The notes beneath the pieces were generated by a model. That model was not told the DNA's origin and did not search any database. It saw nothing but the letters and a program-made list of their open reading frames with translations. 64,000 nt of DNA. Origin: Rhizobiaceae bacterium (GTDB lineage: Bacteria > Pseudomonadota > Alphaproteobacteria > Rhizobiales > Rhizobiaceae). The stretch spans positions 3,296,501 to 3,360,500 of the forward strand of contig JAMLJC010000001.1 in the NCBI GenBank assembly GCA_023953845.1, in the 5' to 3' direction. Numbering within the stretch: the first letter of the stretch is position 1; every line of letters begins with the position of its first letter. The translations under genes were made by a program, and so were the position numbers. Positions 42,378 through 49,498 of the stretch are shown piece by piece.

Positions 42378-43718
42378 ATGGCATCAAAGGCCCAATCGTT
42401 CGTTGATGTCGTACTTGGTGAAGCCGTTCACGGCTCGCCGGTGCAGCGTTACGAAGACATGAAGGCGATAGCCTCCGCAGTCGTCAACCGCGCCAATGCG
42501 CTTGGCGTGTCCGTCAAAGACGTGATTTCTGCGAAGGGCCAATTCGATGCTTTCGGCAAGAGCCTGCCGCCCGGTGCTGAGGCGTTCCGTGCCCTTGCGG
42601 AAAAGGCAATTGCCGATGTGGTGCAATTTGGCCCGACGCACGCCGGGATGTTCTACGCCACCCCGTCTGCGACAAAGAACCTCCCTTCCGGCCTACAGCC
42701 CGTCACGCAGACGGCAGGCCACATCTTCTTCGATGACCCGAAGAACCGAGCCATCGCGACGAGCCAAGGGTACATCACCCCGGAAAAGAGTAAGGGCCTG
42801 GGATTGGCCGCCCTCGCTCCGAACGGTCTCATTGATACCGTCACAGCCCCTGTGAACGCCGCGAAAGATTTTGCGCAGGGCCTCTATTCTCGTTTCTCTC
42901 CCGTCGAGAGCATGAATGTCTCTCCGATGCCGTCGAACATGGCGGCCGGTCTGCAATTCGCGCACGCAAATCAATCAAACATCGCGCCCGGCTTGGAAGA
43001 TGCCCTCATGGGCGTGTCCGCCGAACTTGGGCAGCCGCTTGGCATCACGTCTGGCTATCGCTCTCCGGCCTACAATGCGGGCGTCGGCGGCGCAAAAAGC
43101 AGCTACCATACAAAAGGTCTCGCCGCTGACATCGACATGACTGGCATGACGCCAGCCCAGCGGCAGGACCTCGTCACCGAGTTGACGCAGCGCGGCGTTG
43201 GCGGCCTCATAGCCTATTCCAGGTCACCGAACATGATGCATGTGGACATGCGCCCGCGCGATCCCTCGGCGTCGCCCCACTTCATGTTCGACAAGACTGC
43301 GGCCCGAATGCCGAATGCGCCGGGCTGGTTCAAGGAGATGGCAGAGTACGGCGGCATAAAAACGCCGGATGTTGGCCCGGTTCCGCCGTCTCGAACAGAT
43401 CCCGCGCCAAGCCCGGCCAGACCGGACAATATGGCGTTCTCTGGCCCAAAGGGGCAGTTTAGCGTCTCGACGCCTTCCCCCGCCCGCCCGGACAACTTCT
43501 CCGCTCCGGGCCAACTGGTCGGGCAGAAGGCCGGCAGTCTCGGCAACCTCGGTGGCATGACGGCCTACGCTGCAACGCCATCGGTTGATCCTTATGCAGA
43601 CATGGAATCGCGCCGGGCCAACGCCTTTTCGGCAATGCCGGCCACGCCTACAGCATCCATCAACCCGACGTCGATCGCTCAGACGCCGACCATTCCCGCC
43701 CGTCAGAGCGTCCCTTGA
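42378..43718 (+). CDS. two-domain muralytic enzyme: SleB-like domain plus M15 peptidase
   Basis: The 446-residue protein has an N-terminal hydrolase_2/SleB-like domain (about residues 5-130: VVLGEAVHG, IASAVVNRANALGVSV). A peptidase M15A/VanY-like domain follows (about 190-295) with Zn ligands His244 and Asp251 (SSYHTKGLAADIDM) and His288 (MMHVDMRP). The remaining 150 residues are Pro/Ser/Ala-rich. The lytic and peptidase activities suit an endolysin or a virion-associated lysin. No signal peptide is seen, so export would need a holin-like partner or a virion. Confidence 0.82.
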   Translation: MASKAQSFVDVVLGEAVHGSPVQRYEDMKAIASAVVNRANALGVSVKDVISAKGQFDAFGKSLPPGAEAFRALAEKAIADVVQFGPTHAGMFYATPSATKNLPSGLQPVTQTAGHIFFDDPKNRAIATSQGYITPEKSKGLGLAALAPNGLIDTVTAPVNAAKDFAQGLYSRFSPVESMNVSPMPSNMAAGLQFAHANQSNIAPGLEDALMGVSAELGQPLGITSGYRSPAYNAGVGGAKSSYHTKGLAADIDMTGMTPAQRQDLVTELTQRGVGGLIAYSRSPNMMHVDMRPRDPSASPHFMFDKTAARMPNAPGWFKEMAEYGGIKTPDVGPVPPSRTDPAPSPARPDNMAFSGPKGQFSVSTPSPARPDNFSAPGQLVGQKAGSLGNLGGMTAYAATPSVDPYADMESRRANAFSAMPATPTASINPTSIAQTPTIPARQSVP

Positions 43719-43806
43719 TGTAGCCGGCGCCATAGAGCGCAGCGGCGACGATAAGCAGCGTCACGGCCAGATATGGGCCGGGGATGAGGCGGAGGAGCGC
43801 GGTCAT
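43660..43806 (-). CDS. 48-residue single-span membrane protein
   Basis: The frame MTALLRLIPGPYLAVTLLIV... has one transmembrane helix and a charged tail (GYIKGRSDGREWSASERSTSG). Its ATG at 43806 shares a base with the stop of the upstream 41-residue gene (TGATG), which supports coupled translation. Its last 59 bases are antisense to the end of the muralytic gene. Holin-like or spanin-like roles are possible but unproven. Confidence 0.5.
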   Translation of the reverse strand: MTALLRLIPGPYLAVTLLIVAAALYGAGYIKGRSDGREWSASERSTSG

Positions 43807-43931
43807 CAGAACAGCCATCCGAGAACGAACCCGGCCCCGAATATCGCCATGGCGGCGGCAACCGCGATCAGGATGACGGGAACGAGGAGGATTACGACTG
43901 CACCGGCCGCGAATTGAGGATCGTTGACCAT
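43806..43931 (-). CDS. 41-residue hydrophobic membrane protein
   Basis: The product begins MVNDPQFAAGAVVILLVPVI and is hydrophobic to its end (FGAGFVLGWLF), room for one long or two short membrane helices. The ATG at 43931 is preceded by AGGAGGTG at ideal spacing, the best evidence that this short frame is translated. It overlaps a TGA in the preceding frame (TGATG) and is coupled to the 48-residue gene behind it. Confidence 0.55.
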   Translation of the reverse strand: MVNDPQFAAGAVVILLVPVILIAVAAAMAIFGAGFVLGWLF

Positions 43932-44231
43932 CACAGCACCTCCTGCACGGCCTTGCGCCATTGGAAGCAACGCCAGTGGTTGCGCGGCCGGCGTAGACGT
44001 CTGCTGCAGTCGCCATGGGCGGTTGAGACGGGCGCACGGAGGCGGAGGACACGGGCGCTCTCGGTGCGACATTGACCGTTGGCGGAACAGGCGCAACCCG
44101 CGTCGCAACCGGCGTCACCATTGGAGCGACAGTCGGGGTGAACTTCACGGGAGAAACGACGGTCGGAGCCACCGAGGGCGCAACGCTTGTCGGCGCAACC
44201 GCAGATGCCGAAATGGCAGTTGGGCTGATGG
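43932..44231 (-). other. low-complexity region, probable broken or frameshifted small gene
   Basis: One minus-strand frame reads Ala/Pro/Thr/Val-rich sequence (VSPVKFTPTVAPMVTPVATR, APVPPTVNVAPRAP) across about 44230-43990. A different minus frame gives a convincing end (NHWRCFQWRKAVQEVL) whose stop overlaps the start of the 41-residue gene. A frameshift between them would make one gene. The plus strand also stays open with Gly/Ala/Thr/Val-rich text, so the coding strand is not certain. Confidence 0.3.
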
Positions 44232-44375
44232 ATGCGACGGAAGGGGCCGAAAACCGTGCTGGCGCGTCTGAAGGACGACAGGATCACCGTCTTTCAGGAC
44301 GGCGTTCGCATCGACAACGAAGTGTTGGGAGCAGATGATGAAGAACTTTGCCGTCTTCTCGGCTCTTGCGGCTAG
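44232..44375 (+). CDS. 47-residue small protein
   Basis: The frame begins MRRKGPKTVLARLKDDRITV and continues FQDGVRIDNEVLGADDEELC, with a mixed amino acid composition typical of real proteins. It ends inside the next gene, overlapping it by 41 bases. There is no strong ribosome binding site. It resembles small hypothetical proteins of phage lysis regions, but no family was recognised. Confidence 0.4.
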   Translation: MRRKGPKTVLARLKDDRITVFQDGVRIDNEVLGADDEELCRLLGSCG

Positions 44376-44547
44376 CCTCCTGCTGGCGGGCTGCCAGACG
44401 AAGGCGCTGACATCGCCATGCGATGTTCTGGTGCCGATCAACCCCCTGCCGGCGACGAACACTTATCTCGTCCAGCACGACAGGCCCACTGCGCAGCAGA
44501 TTGCAAAGCATCGCGGCCGCTACCAGCAATACCGGTGCGGCACATGA
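44335..44547 (+). CDS. small lipoprotein, possible Rz1-like spanin subunit
   Basis: The 70-residue product has a lipoprotein signal peptide with lipobox LLLAGC, so the mature protein starts at Cys21. The short mature part (QTKALTSPCDVLVPINPLPA) is proline-containing, as in outer-membrane o-spanins of phages. GGGAG precedes the ATG. Its stop overlaps the next start (ATGA), and it sits among small membrane proteins downstream of a muralytic gene, the usual setting of a lysis cassette. Confidence 0.6.
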   Translation: MMKNFAVFSALAASLLLAGCQTKALTSPCDVLVPINPLPATNTYLVQHDRPTAQQIAKHRGRYQQYRCGT

Positions 44548-45005
44548 TCATCGCCCACATCCGCACCAGCTTCGCAGAGGCGTTCTTTCCCCGCCTCTCC
44601 GAATGGACGCCGGCCGGCACCATCGCCTTTCTGGGGTGGATACTGACTGTCAATCCGGACCTGATGTTTTCGACCAGCTCGGCGGCCTATGACCTGATGC
44701 TGTCCATCGCATCACAGCCGCACTGGTCCCTAATCCTGATGACCCTTGGCGCAGCTCGCCTTGCCGTTCTTCTCATCAACGGTGCATGGCGGCGAAGTCC
44801 ATGGGCGCGGGCCTTGATGGCGTTCGTCTCCTGCTTCCTCTGGACGCAGATCATGCTTTCCTTCCTGCCCGTCTTCGGCCTCGCATTCGGCATGTCCGTC
44901 GGCTTCCTCGTGACCGACGTGATCAACGTGTTCCGGGCTATGCGCGACGCCCGGACTGTAGACGATGCCTATGCCGCGAGGTCGCGCGCCCATGTCCCCG
45001 ACTGA
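44544..45005 (+). CDS. four-helix membrane protein of the putative lysis module
   Basis: The 153-residue product starts MIIAHIRTSFAEAFFPRLSE and has about four transmembrane helices (GTIAFLGWILTV, SLILMTLGAARLAVLLI, ALMAFVSCFLWTQIMLSF, FGLAFGMSVGFLVTDVI), then a charged tail. Size and topology resemble phage-encoded membrane proteins near endolysins, including holins. The start overlaps the lipoprotein stop, and its 3' end overlaps the next gene by 14 bases. No specific holin family was recognised. Confidence 0.6.
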   Translation: MIIAHIRTSFAEAFFPRLSEWTPAGTIAFLGWILTVNPDLMFSTSSAAYDLMLSIASQPHWSLILMTLGAARLAVLLINGAWRRSPWARALMAFVSCFLWTQIMLSFLPVFGLAFGMSVGFLVTDVINVFRAMRDARTVDDAYAARSRAHVPD

Positions 45006-45297
45006 CACGCCCGATGTGTGGGCAAATCTCGGTATCCTCCTCGCAGCAGCCGTCGCGGCTCTGGCGGGCTATTTCGGACCAAGGGTATTCGGAAAGACGC
45101 CCGCCCCGAAGACCGATCCGGTCCTCACCGGCATAGGACTGGCGCTCGGCGACAAGGAGCAGTCGGAGCGCATGGTCGAATGTCTCGACCGCATCGCCAG
45201 GGCGCTGGAGGCCATAGCCGACAAGCGTCAGACCGAGATGCAGGACACCATGGAGGAGATACTGGAGCGGCTGTCTGAGAAGGAAAAGCGCCGCTGA
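44992..45297 (+). CDS. single-span membrane protein with coiled coil
   Basis: The 101-residue protein has one N-terminal transmembrane helix (LGILLAAAVAALAGYFGP) and a charged, probably coiled-coil C-terminal half (ERMVECLDRIARALEAIADK, ending SEKEKRR). This is the architecture of inner-membrane i-spanins (Rz-like) and of some small phage proteins. It is the last gene of the plus-strand module and is followed by a strong terminator at 45365-45397. Confidence 0.6.
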   Translation: MSPTDTPDVWANLGILLAAAVAALAGYFGPRVFGKTPAPKTDPVLTGIGLALGDKEQSERMVECLDRIARALEAIADKRQTEMQDTMEEILERLSEKEKRR

Positions 45298-45364
45298 CCC
45301 AATCCAGCCCATTCCGGGCGGATGCGCCACCTGTCGCGATACAGGGCTTACCACCACTTCAATT

Positions 45365-45397
45365 GCCGCGCGGTCCGGAAGGGTCGCGCGGCTTTTT
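45365..45397 (+). terminator. intrinsic terminator of the putative lysis module
   Basis: GCCGCGCG (45365-45372) pairs perfectly with CGCGCGGC (45385-45392) and is followed by five T bases. It lies between the convergent plus-strand module and the minus-strand KilA-N operon. Confidence 0.8.
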
Positions 45398-45398
45398 G

Positions 45399-45593
45399 CT
45401 ACTTGGGGAACGCGCCGACGCCCCGTAGTGCATACTCAACCTTCTCCTTAAGTTCGCCTTGAGGCGCATCGGGGAAGATCGCGTGAAGCCGTTCCACTTC
45501 GGCATCGATATTGACTTGTTTCGGCGGGGCCTGCGCGGCGCGGGCGGCAATGTCTTTGAGCTCAGCTCGAAGCTGCTTGTTGGCATCAATCAT
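45399..45593 (-). CDS. 64-residue protein coupled to the KilA-N gene
   Basis: The product begins MIDANKQLRAELKDIAARAA and contains EVERLHAIFPDAPQGELKEK. It is short, charged and helical. The start overlaps the last bases of the KilA-N gene (ATGA), so the two are translationally coupled and may act together. No family was recognised. Confidence 0.55.
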   Translation of the reverse strand: MIDANKQLRAELKDIAARAAQAPPKQVNIDAEVERLHAIFPDAPQGELKEKVEYALRGVGAFPK

Positions 45594-46369
45594 GCGGTCT
45601 TCCTTCCGATCGTAGGTGTTGCCTTTCGCTCGTTTTCAATGGCGCCGCGGATGGCCTCACCCGCTCGCTTCGTGGCGTCCTGGCATTCCAAGAATCCAGT
45701 GACCTGTCGGTGTTCGATCTGCTCCGTCGCCAAAGCCTCGGATGCCATCGTGTAGGCCAACTCTCGGAGAGACATGTTGTCCCGGATATTGGCCCTGTCG
45801 GGCAGGCCACGCGCAATGCGTATCTGTTTGGCTGTGCCGCCCAACAAGGCCTTGTAGGTCTCGTTGGTGCACAGGGCATATTCTACCGGCAACTTCACGC
45901 CATGTGCGTCGAGCGCGGCGGTGTATTCCTTACGCACACCCTTGCCAATCTGCCGGTGGAGGTCGCGGTCGCTGCTCGCGGGCTTGCGCGAGAGGATTTC
46001 AGGAATGAGAGTCTCGTCGCCGCGCTGGTAGCGAAGAAACACATCACGGATTTCGATCCCCAGCGCTGGCGAGAGAAATTCCGCGAATGACAAGGCGAGA
46101 TTTTCGTGCGCCCACGTCCCGCCTGATTGACCGGTCTTTGTGTAAAGTACTGATCTATATTCGCTTTTCGTCCAATTGCCGGATTTTCCGGTAATTCGAG
46201 CGAGCATAACTGCTATCGACTTAAGCGTGTTGGGAAGAGCGGACCAATCCGATGGTCGCTGCTTTGTAGTGAACCCGGCCGCCTTGTGGATATCGTTGAG
46301 ACAGACCAGTCCGTGTTCGTCGACCCGTATGCGGGTTTTCTTGAAAAGCATCACTTTCATTTCCGGCAT
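45590..46369 (-). CDS. KilA-N domain protein
   Basis: The 259-residue product has an N-terminal KilA-N DNA-binding domain (residues about 8-120: RIRVDEHGLVCLNDIHKAAG, RPSDWSAL, TWAHENLALSFAEFLSPALG). A helical C-terminal domain includes YALCTNETYKALLGGTAKQI and LRELAYTMASEALATEQIEH. KilA-N proteins are common in phages of bacteria and eukaryotic viruses and often have regulatory or antirepressor-like roles. AAAGG precedes the ATG at 46369. Confidence 0.85.
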   Translation of the reverse strand: MPEMKVMLFKKTRIRVDEHGLVCLNDIHKAAGFTTKQRPSDWSALPNTLKSIAVMLARITGKSGNWTKSEYRSVLYTKTGQSGGTWAHENLALSFAEFLSPALGIEIRDVFLRYQRGDETLIPEILSRKPASSDRDLHRQIGKGVRKEYTAALDAHGVKLPVEYALCTNETYKALLGGTAKQIRIARGLPDRANIRDNMSLRELAYTMASEALATEQIEHRQVTGFLECQDATKRAGEAIRGAIENERKATPTIGRKTA

Positions 46370-46711
46370 AAGACATAAACCTTTCGATATGTCGTTATGC
46401 GGCGAGCGACGGATTGCCTCTTGACATGCAGACTATTTTTACCACATGTCCCTCGACGTGATCACGACACCCACCGCGAGGTGGATCTGGCCCGGCGGTG
46501 CTACAACACCGACCGGGCTTCCTTCGTTTCACCGACAATTTCAGTAAAACTGTCTGGAGATAGTAGTCCCACTACGATTCCGCAAGGGCAACTGTCACGT
46601 TGCTGCGGATTCGGTGGACCTATCCCCTAAACCAGGTATCTATGCTCGCCCGCCTCGGTTCATGCCGGGGCGGGCGTTTTGCTTTGTGGGAACAGCGTTG
46701 GCTCGCGCTGC
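46370..46711 (+). other. 342-base region without an accepted gene; candidate small RNA
   Basis: TTGACA at 46421-46426 could be a -35 box for a plus-strand transcript. A strong hairpin follows (GCCCGGCGGTG at 46490-46500 with CACCGACCGGGC at 46507-46518), and a canonical terminator lies at 46647-46680. A frame of 33 codons (46446-46547, MSLDVITTPTARWIWPGG...) overlaps the hairpin but begins too close to the -35 box. A noncoding RNA of about 200 bases or a tiny protein are both possible. Confidence 0.3.
46647..46680 (+). terminator. intrinsic terminator inside the element
   Basis: CGCCCGCC (46647-46654) pairs with GGCGGGCG (46669-46676) and is followed by TTTT and then GCTTT. The T-run is on the plus strand, so it ends a plus-strand transcript arising in the KilA-N/RTX interval. 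Confidence 0.75.
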
Positions 46712-47998
46712 CTACGCCACGTCGGGAACCATGCCCACGGTGATCGTGACGGTAGCGACGTTGCTAGCAAGGCCGTGACTGTCAAAGACTCGATACCCAA
46801 AAGTATCGGTTCCCACGAAGCCCGCGTTCGGCGTGTATGTTATTTCGCCAGTGTAGACAAAAAGCATTACAGAGCCATGTGCGGGGCCAGTGTAAAGCAT
46901 GGCATAGAGACCATCGCCTTCACTGTCGGAATCATTGGCGAGAATCCCGGGGCTAGAAACGATCAGAGCAACGCCTTCGGGTGTTGTATAATTGTCGTCA
47001 CCGGCGACTGGCGCGTCATTCGCGCCGTTGATAGTGATCGTCAAGGCTGCGGAATCCACGCCGCCGCGACCATCGTTGATATTGCATGTGAAACTGTCGG
47101 TGAGGGATTCCCCTGCATCCAGCGCATTGACTGACGGATTGGAGTTGTCGAGCGTGTAGGTGTAGGTCCCGTCGGCATGGATGGCGACGACTCCATAGTT
47201 GAGAGTGAATGTTCCGCCATTGGTGACGCTCAAGGTGTCGCCGTCGACGTCGCTATCGTTCGCAAGAACGTTGCCAGAGATCGTATTCGGGGTTGCGTCC
47301 TCCGTAATGGAATTGGTGTCGGAGACGGCCACTGGCGCGTCATTCACCGGATCGACGGTATAGCCCAGGCTCGTGCTGAGTGAACCATTGTGACCGTCAA
47401 CGACAGTGTAGGAAAGTGTCGCCGGGCCGTTGTAATTGGCAGTTGGCGTGACAGTGAAGGTGCCGTTGCCGTTGTCGACGACCGCGCCTTGGTTGCTGGT
47501 GAGGCCAGCCACAGAAAGTGTATCGCCGTCCGGGTCGGAGAAGCCTAGCAGCAGATCGGCGGCGGAAACGATGTAGGCCGCATCCTCGGTCGCATGCGCC
47601 AGCGTCGTCGTGGCACTGCCGACCGGAGCACTGTTGTCCCGTGTGATGATGCCGGTGCGCAGATCGACGGTCGCATCATCAAAACGCAGGAACTCGACGC
47701 CGTACAGCCGGTCGGTGCCGTCCGTGCCGGTGACAGATAAGGACGGCCCAAGCAGGCCGAAGAAATTCAGCAGGCCGTTGCCGTTGCTGCTCCAAGTATA
47801 GCCCTGATAGGAGCCGGCAAGCTCGACAGTATCAGTTCCAGCGCCACCGAAGATGGTGTCGTTGCCTTTGCCGCCATCGATGATGTCATCGCCGCCGCCG
47901 GCGAAGATGAGGTCATTGCCGGCGCCTGCGAGAATATGTTCAGCTGAAGAAAACCCGAAAAGAAAGTCGGCGCGAGCCGATCCGTTGATCATGCGCAT
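46712..47998 (-). CDS. RTX and cadherin-like repeat protein
   Basis: The 428-residue protein has RTX nonapeptides near the N-terminus (GAGNDLIFAGGGDDIIDGG, GGAGTDTVEL; about residues 24-60). Several cadherin-like or VCBS-type beta-sandwich repeats follow (DPDGDTLSVAGLTSNQG, ANDSDVDGDTLSVTNGG, ANDSDSEGDGLYAMLY). Ca-binding RTX repeats in secreted proteins usually sit at the C-terminus, next to the type I secretion signal, so the order is unusual. GGGAGGG precedes the ATG at 47998. It is probably adhesive cargo or a virion decoration protein. Confidence 0.85.
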   Translation of the reverse strand: MRMINGSARADFLFGFSSAEHILAGAGNDLIFAGGGDDIIDGGKGNDTIFGGAGTDTVELAGSYQGYTWSSNGNGLLNFFGLLGPSLSVTGTDGTDRLYGVEFLRFDDATVDLRTGIITRDNSAPVGSATTTLAHATEDAAYIVSAADLLLGFSDPDGDTLSVAGLTSNQGAVVDNGNGTFTVTPTANYNGPATLSYTVVDGHNGSLSTSLGYTVDPVNDAPVAVSDTNSITEDATPNTISGNVLANDSDVDGDTLSVTNGGTFTLNYGVVAIHADGTYTYTLDNSNPSVNALDAGESLTDSFTCNINDGRGGVDSAALTITINGANDAPVAGDDNYTTPEGVALIVSSPGILANDSDSEGDGLYAMLYTGPAHGSVMLFVYTGEITYTPNAGFVGTDTFGYRVFDSHGLASNVATVTITVGMVPDVA

Positions 47999-48015
47999 CC
48001 CAAGCCCTCCCGATT

Positions 48016-48147
48016 TCAGGGGACTAAACGCCTAATCTGGTGTGCGCGCAACGGTTTTCCCGGTTGGCCTCGCGTAACGAGGCCCAGCATACCGGCATGC
48101 TTGTCGACGAGCGCCTTGGCCGTCCGGATTGCGCGATCTTCGCTCAT
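48016..48147 (-). CDS. 43-residue protein upstream of the RTX gene
   Basis: The frame reads MSEDRAIRTAKALVDKHAGM and LGLVTRGQPGKPLRAHQIRR. Its start overlaps the stop of the broken gene behind it (ATGA), and its stop lies 17 bases before the RTX start, so it fits in one operon. It is too short for a family call but has credible composition. Confidence 0.45.
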   Translation of the reverse strand: MSEDRAIRTAKALVDKHAGMLGLVTRGQPGKPLRAHQIRRLVP

Positions 48148-48340
48148 CGGCTCGGCTTCTGCAGTTTGTGCTGAGGCGGCAGGATTTTGACATGGTCACC
48201 GCGAACCCCGTGAATGCCATTCCACCCTGCATTACCTGGTGACCGACATCGATCTCGACCCCTCCTGCCGACGCTGGTATTCAGACTTCGATTACACGAC
48301 CATGCACGGAAGTCGTCGGCATCTTGATCAATTCGCTCAT
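48144..48340 (-). pseudogene. broken small gene upstream of the RTX operon
   Basis: From an ATG at 48340 one frame reads MSELIKMPTTSVHGRVIEV, stops at TGA, and continues IPASAGGVEIDVGHQVMQGG. A second frame then gives a convincing end (GVRGDHVKILPPQHKLQKPS) that stops in an ATGA overlap with the next gene. One stop and one frameshift would join these parts. It is probably a decayed gene of about 65 codons. Confidence 0.35.
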
Positions 48341-48411
48341 GCAGGGTTTTTCGGACTCCACATCCGCGAATCGAATCCTAGACTCGACTCGTCTTGTATG
48401 GAGTGCGCGTC

Positions 48412-48675
48412 ATGGCCGTAGGCGGCGGATGGTGGGATAAGCCAGTGCGTATAGAGCGGCCTGATACAGGAAGGCCGTTCAACGTCAGCAACAACAACCG
48501 GGCCGCCGAACTGCTGCTCAACGAGTGGCCGACCGAACCGGGACCGAAGCATCTGGCGGCACGCAAGGCCGTGCTGAAGGCGATGGAGCGGGCGATGGAT
48601 GCCAAGCGACAGGCTGCGGCCCGAAAGGCGTTTCACGAAGCAGCGAAGGAAGCCGGGATTGCGATGGGCGATTAG
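48412..48675 (+). CDS. DUF982 domain protein
   Basis: The 87-residue product shows the DUF982 pattern: a short strand (PVRIERPDTGRPFNVSNNN), RAAELLLNEWPTEPGPKHL, and a C-terminal ARKAFHEAAKEAGIAMGD. DUF982 proteins are abundant in rhizobia, often on plasmids and islands, and have no assigned function. GGAG precedes the ATG at 48412. Confidence 0.8.
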   Translation: MAVGGGWWDKPVRIERPDTGRPFNVSNNNRAAELLLNEWPTEPGPKHLAARKAVLKAMERAMDAKRQAAARKAFHEAAKEAGIAMGD

Positions 48676-48705
48676 TGGCTCGTCAACAGAGGCCGGGCGC
48701 GTCGC

Positions 48706-48969
48706 TCATTCGTACATCTCCAATATCTGTTCGGCCGTCAGGGGCGACGGTATCCAAGCGACCAACTCGAATTCCTCATCTGTGTCGTACCGCGCCCAAT
48801 AGGGCTCGCTGCCCTCTTCAAGATCAGCGCCTGTGCGCCAGCGGATGAGATCGCACCGACCATACGCATCGCGGCCGACGATCGCCGCGCCGTCCCTCGG
48901 AGCAGTGAATGCCGGATGGACAACCGGGGAGGCCCGGAAAAGCTCGGCATAGTCTGGTCGGCTCATCAT
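48706..48969 (-). CDS. hypothetical protein
   Basis: The 87-residue product reads MMSRPDYAELFRASPVVHPA and later DGAAIVGRDAYGRCDLIRWR and ILEMYE. The central GRCDLIRWR followed by EPYWARYDTDEEF resembles small acidic phage proteins that pair with single-gene modules, but no family was recognised. It begins 4 bases after the stop of the Zn-ribbon gene. Confidence 0.5.
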   Translation of the reverse strand: MMSRPDYAELFRASPVVHPAFTAPRDGAAIVGRDAYGRCDLIRWRTGADLEEGSEPYWARYDTDEEFELVAWIPSPLTAEQILEMYE

Positions 48970-48972
48970 GCA

Positions 48973-49176
48973 TCAATCCCGTCCAAGCCTGCCCACCAGA
49001 ACCTTGTTGCCGGAGCGGTTGCCGCATCGACACACCAGCTTGCCTCCGATGTTGTGCAGATAATGATTGCCGATGCGCGCGGCGACCTTCTTCTGGTCCA
49101 GCCATGCTGTATGGCCGCACTTGCCGCACCTTGCCCCAAGAACCTCCCACTCGCGGAGGGTGTTGAGCGTGTCCAT
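48973..49176 (-). CDS. small zinc-ribbon protein
   Basis: The 67-residue product has two cysteine pairs, ARCGKCGHTAWLD and KLVCRCGNRSG, about 35 residues apart, as in a single zinc ribbon. It may bind nucleic acid. The ATG at 49176 starts MDTLNTLREWEVLG; longer frames lack credible content. It is followed directly by the hypothetical gene at 48706-48969. Confidence 0.55.
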   Translation of the reverse strand: MDTLNTLREWEVLGARCGKCGHTAWLDQKKVAARIGNHYLHNIGGKLVCRCGNRSGNKVLVGRLGRD

Positions 49177-49498
49177 GACGCTGGAGTTGGGTACGAAAAC
49201 CTCATGGCGCGCGGGCTTTATGGGCGCTACGAGATCGATGCCGCGCGGGTGTCTCACTGCGGCCTCCCGCCGGGCAAAGCTTCGCCGTCCGTCGCCAATG
49301 CAGGCTCGGCCATGCTGTTTCTCCTGTTCAGATGGCCTCAAGCATGCCGTGCCGGCTTGACGCGGTCAAGGGATTTGTTCCCATTCCGTTCTAACGTAAG
49401 GGAGGCGATCCGGAAGGGCAGGTTTCCAGAAACCTTGGAACACCGCGAGAACCTGTCGCGGAAACCGGTTGCGTAAGCCTTTGAAATTATGAATTCTG
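49177..49498. other. right-end region of the element without a convincing gene
   Basis: No reading frame with clear protein character was found. The part next to attR holds GGTTTCCA (49421-49428), an inverted GGAAACC (49460-49466) and small inverted repeats, fitting the arm region of an attachment site. Confidence 0.45.

Noticed and set aside
46397..46630. A 77-codon protein on the plus strand
   Set aside because: The composition is not protein-like at the start, it overlaps a strong hairpin, and the start lies upstream of the only promoter-like box.
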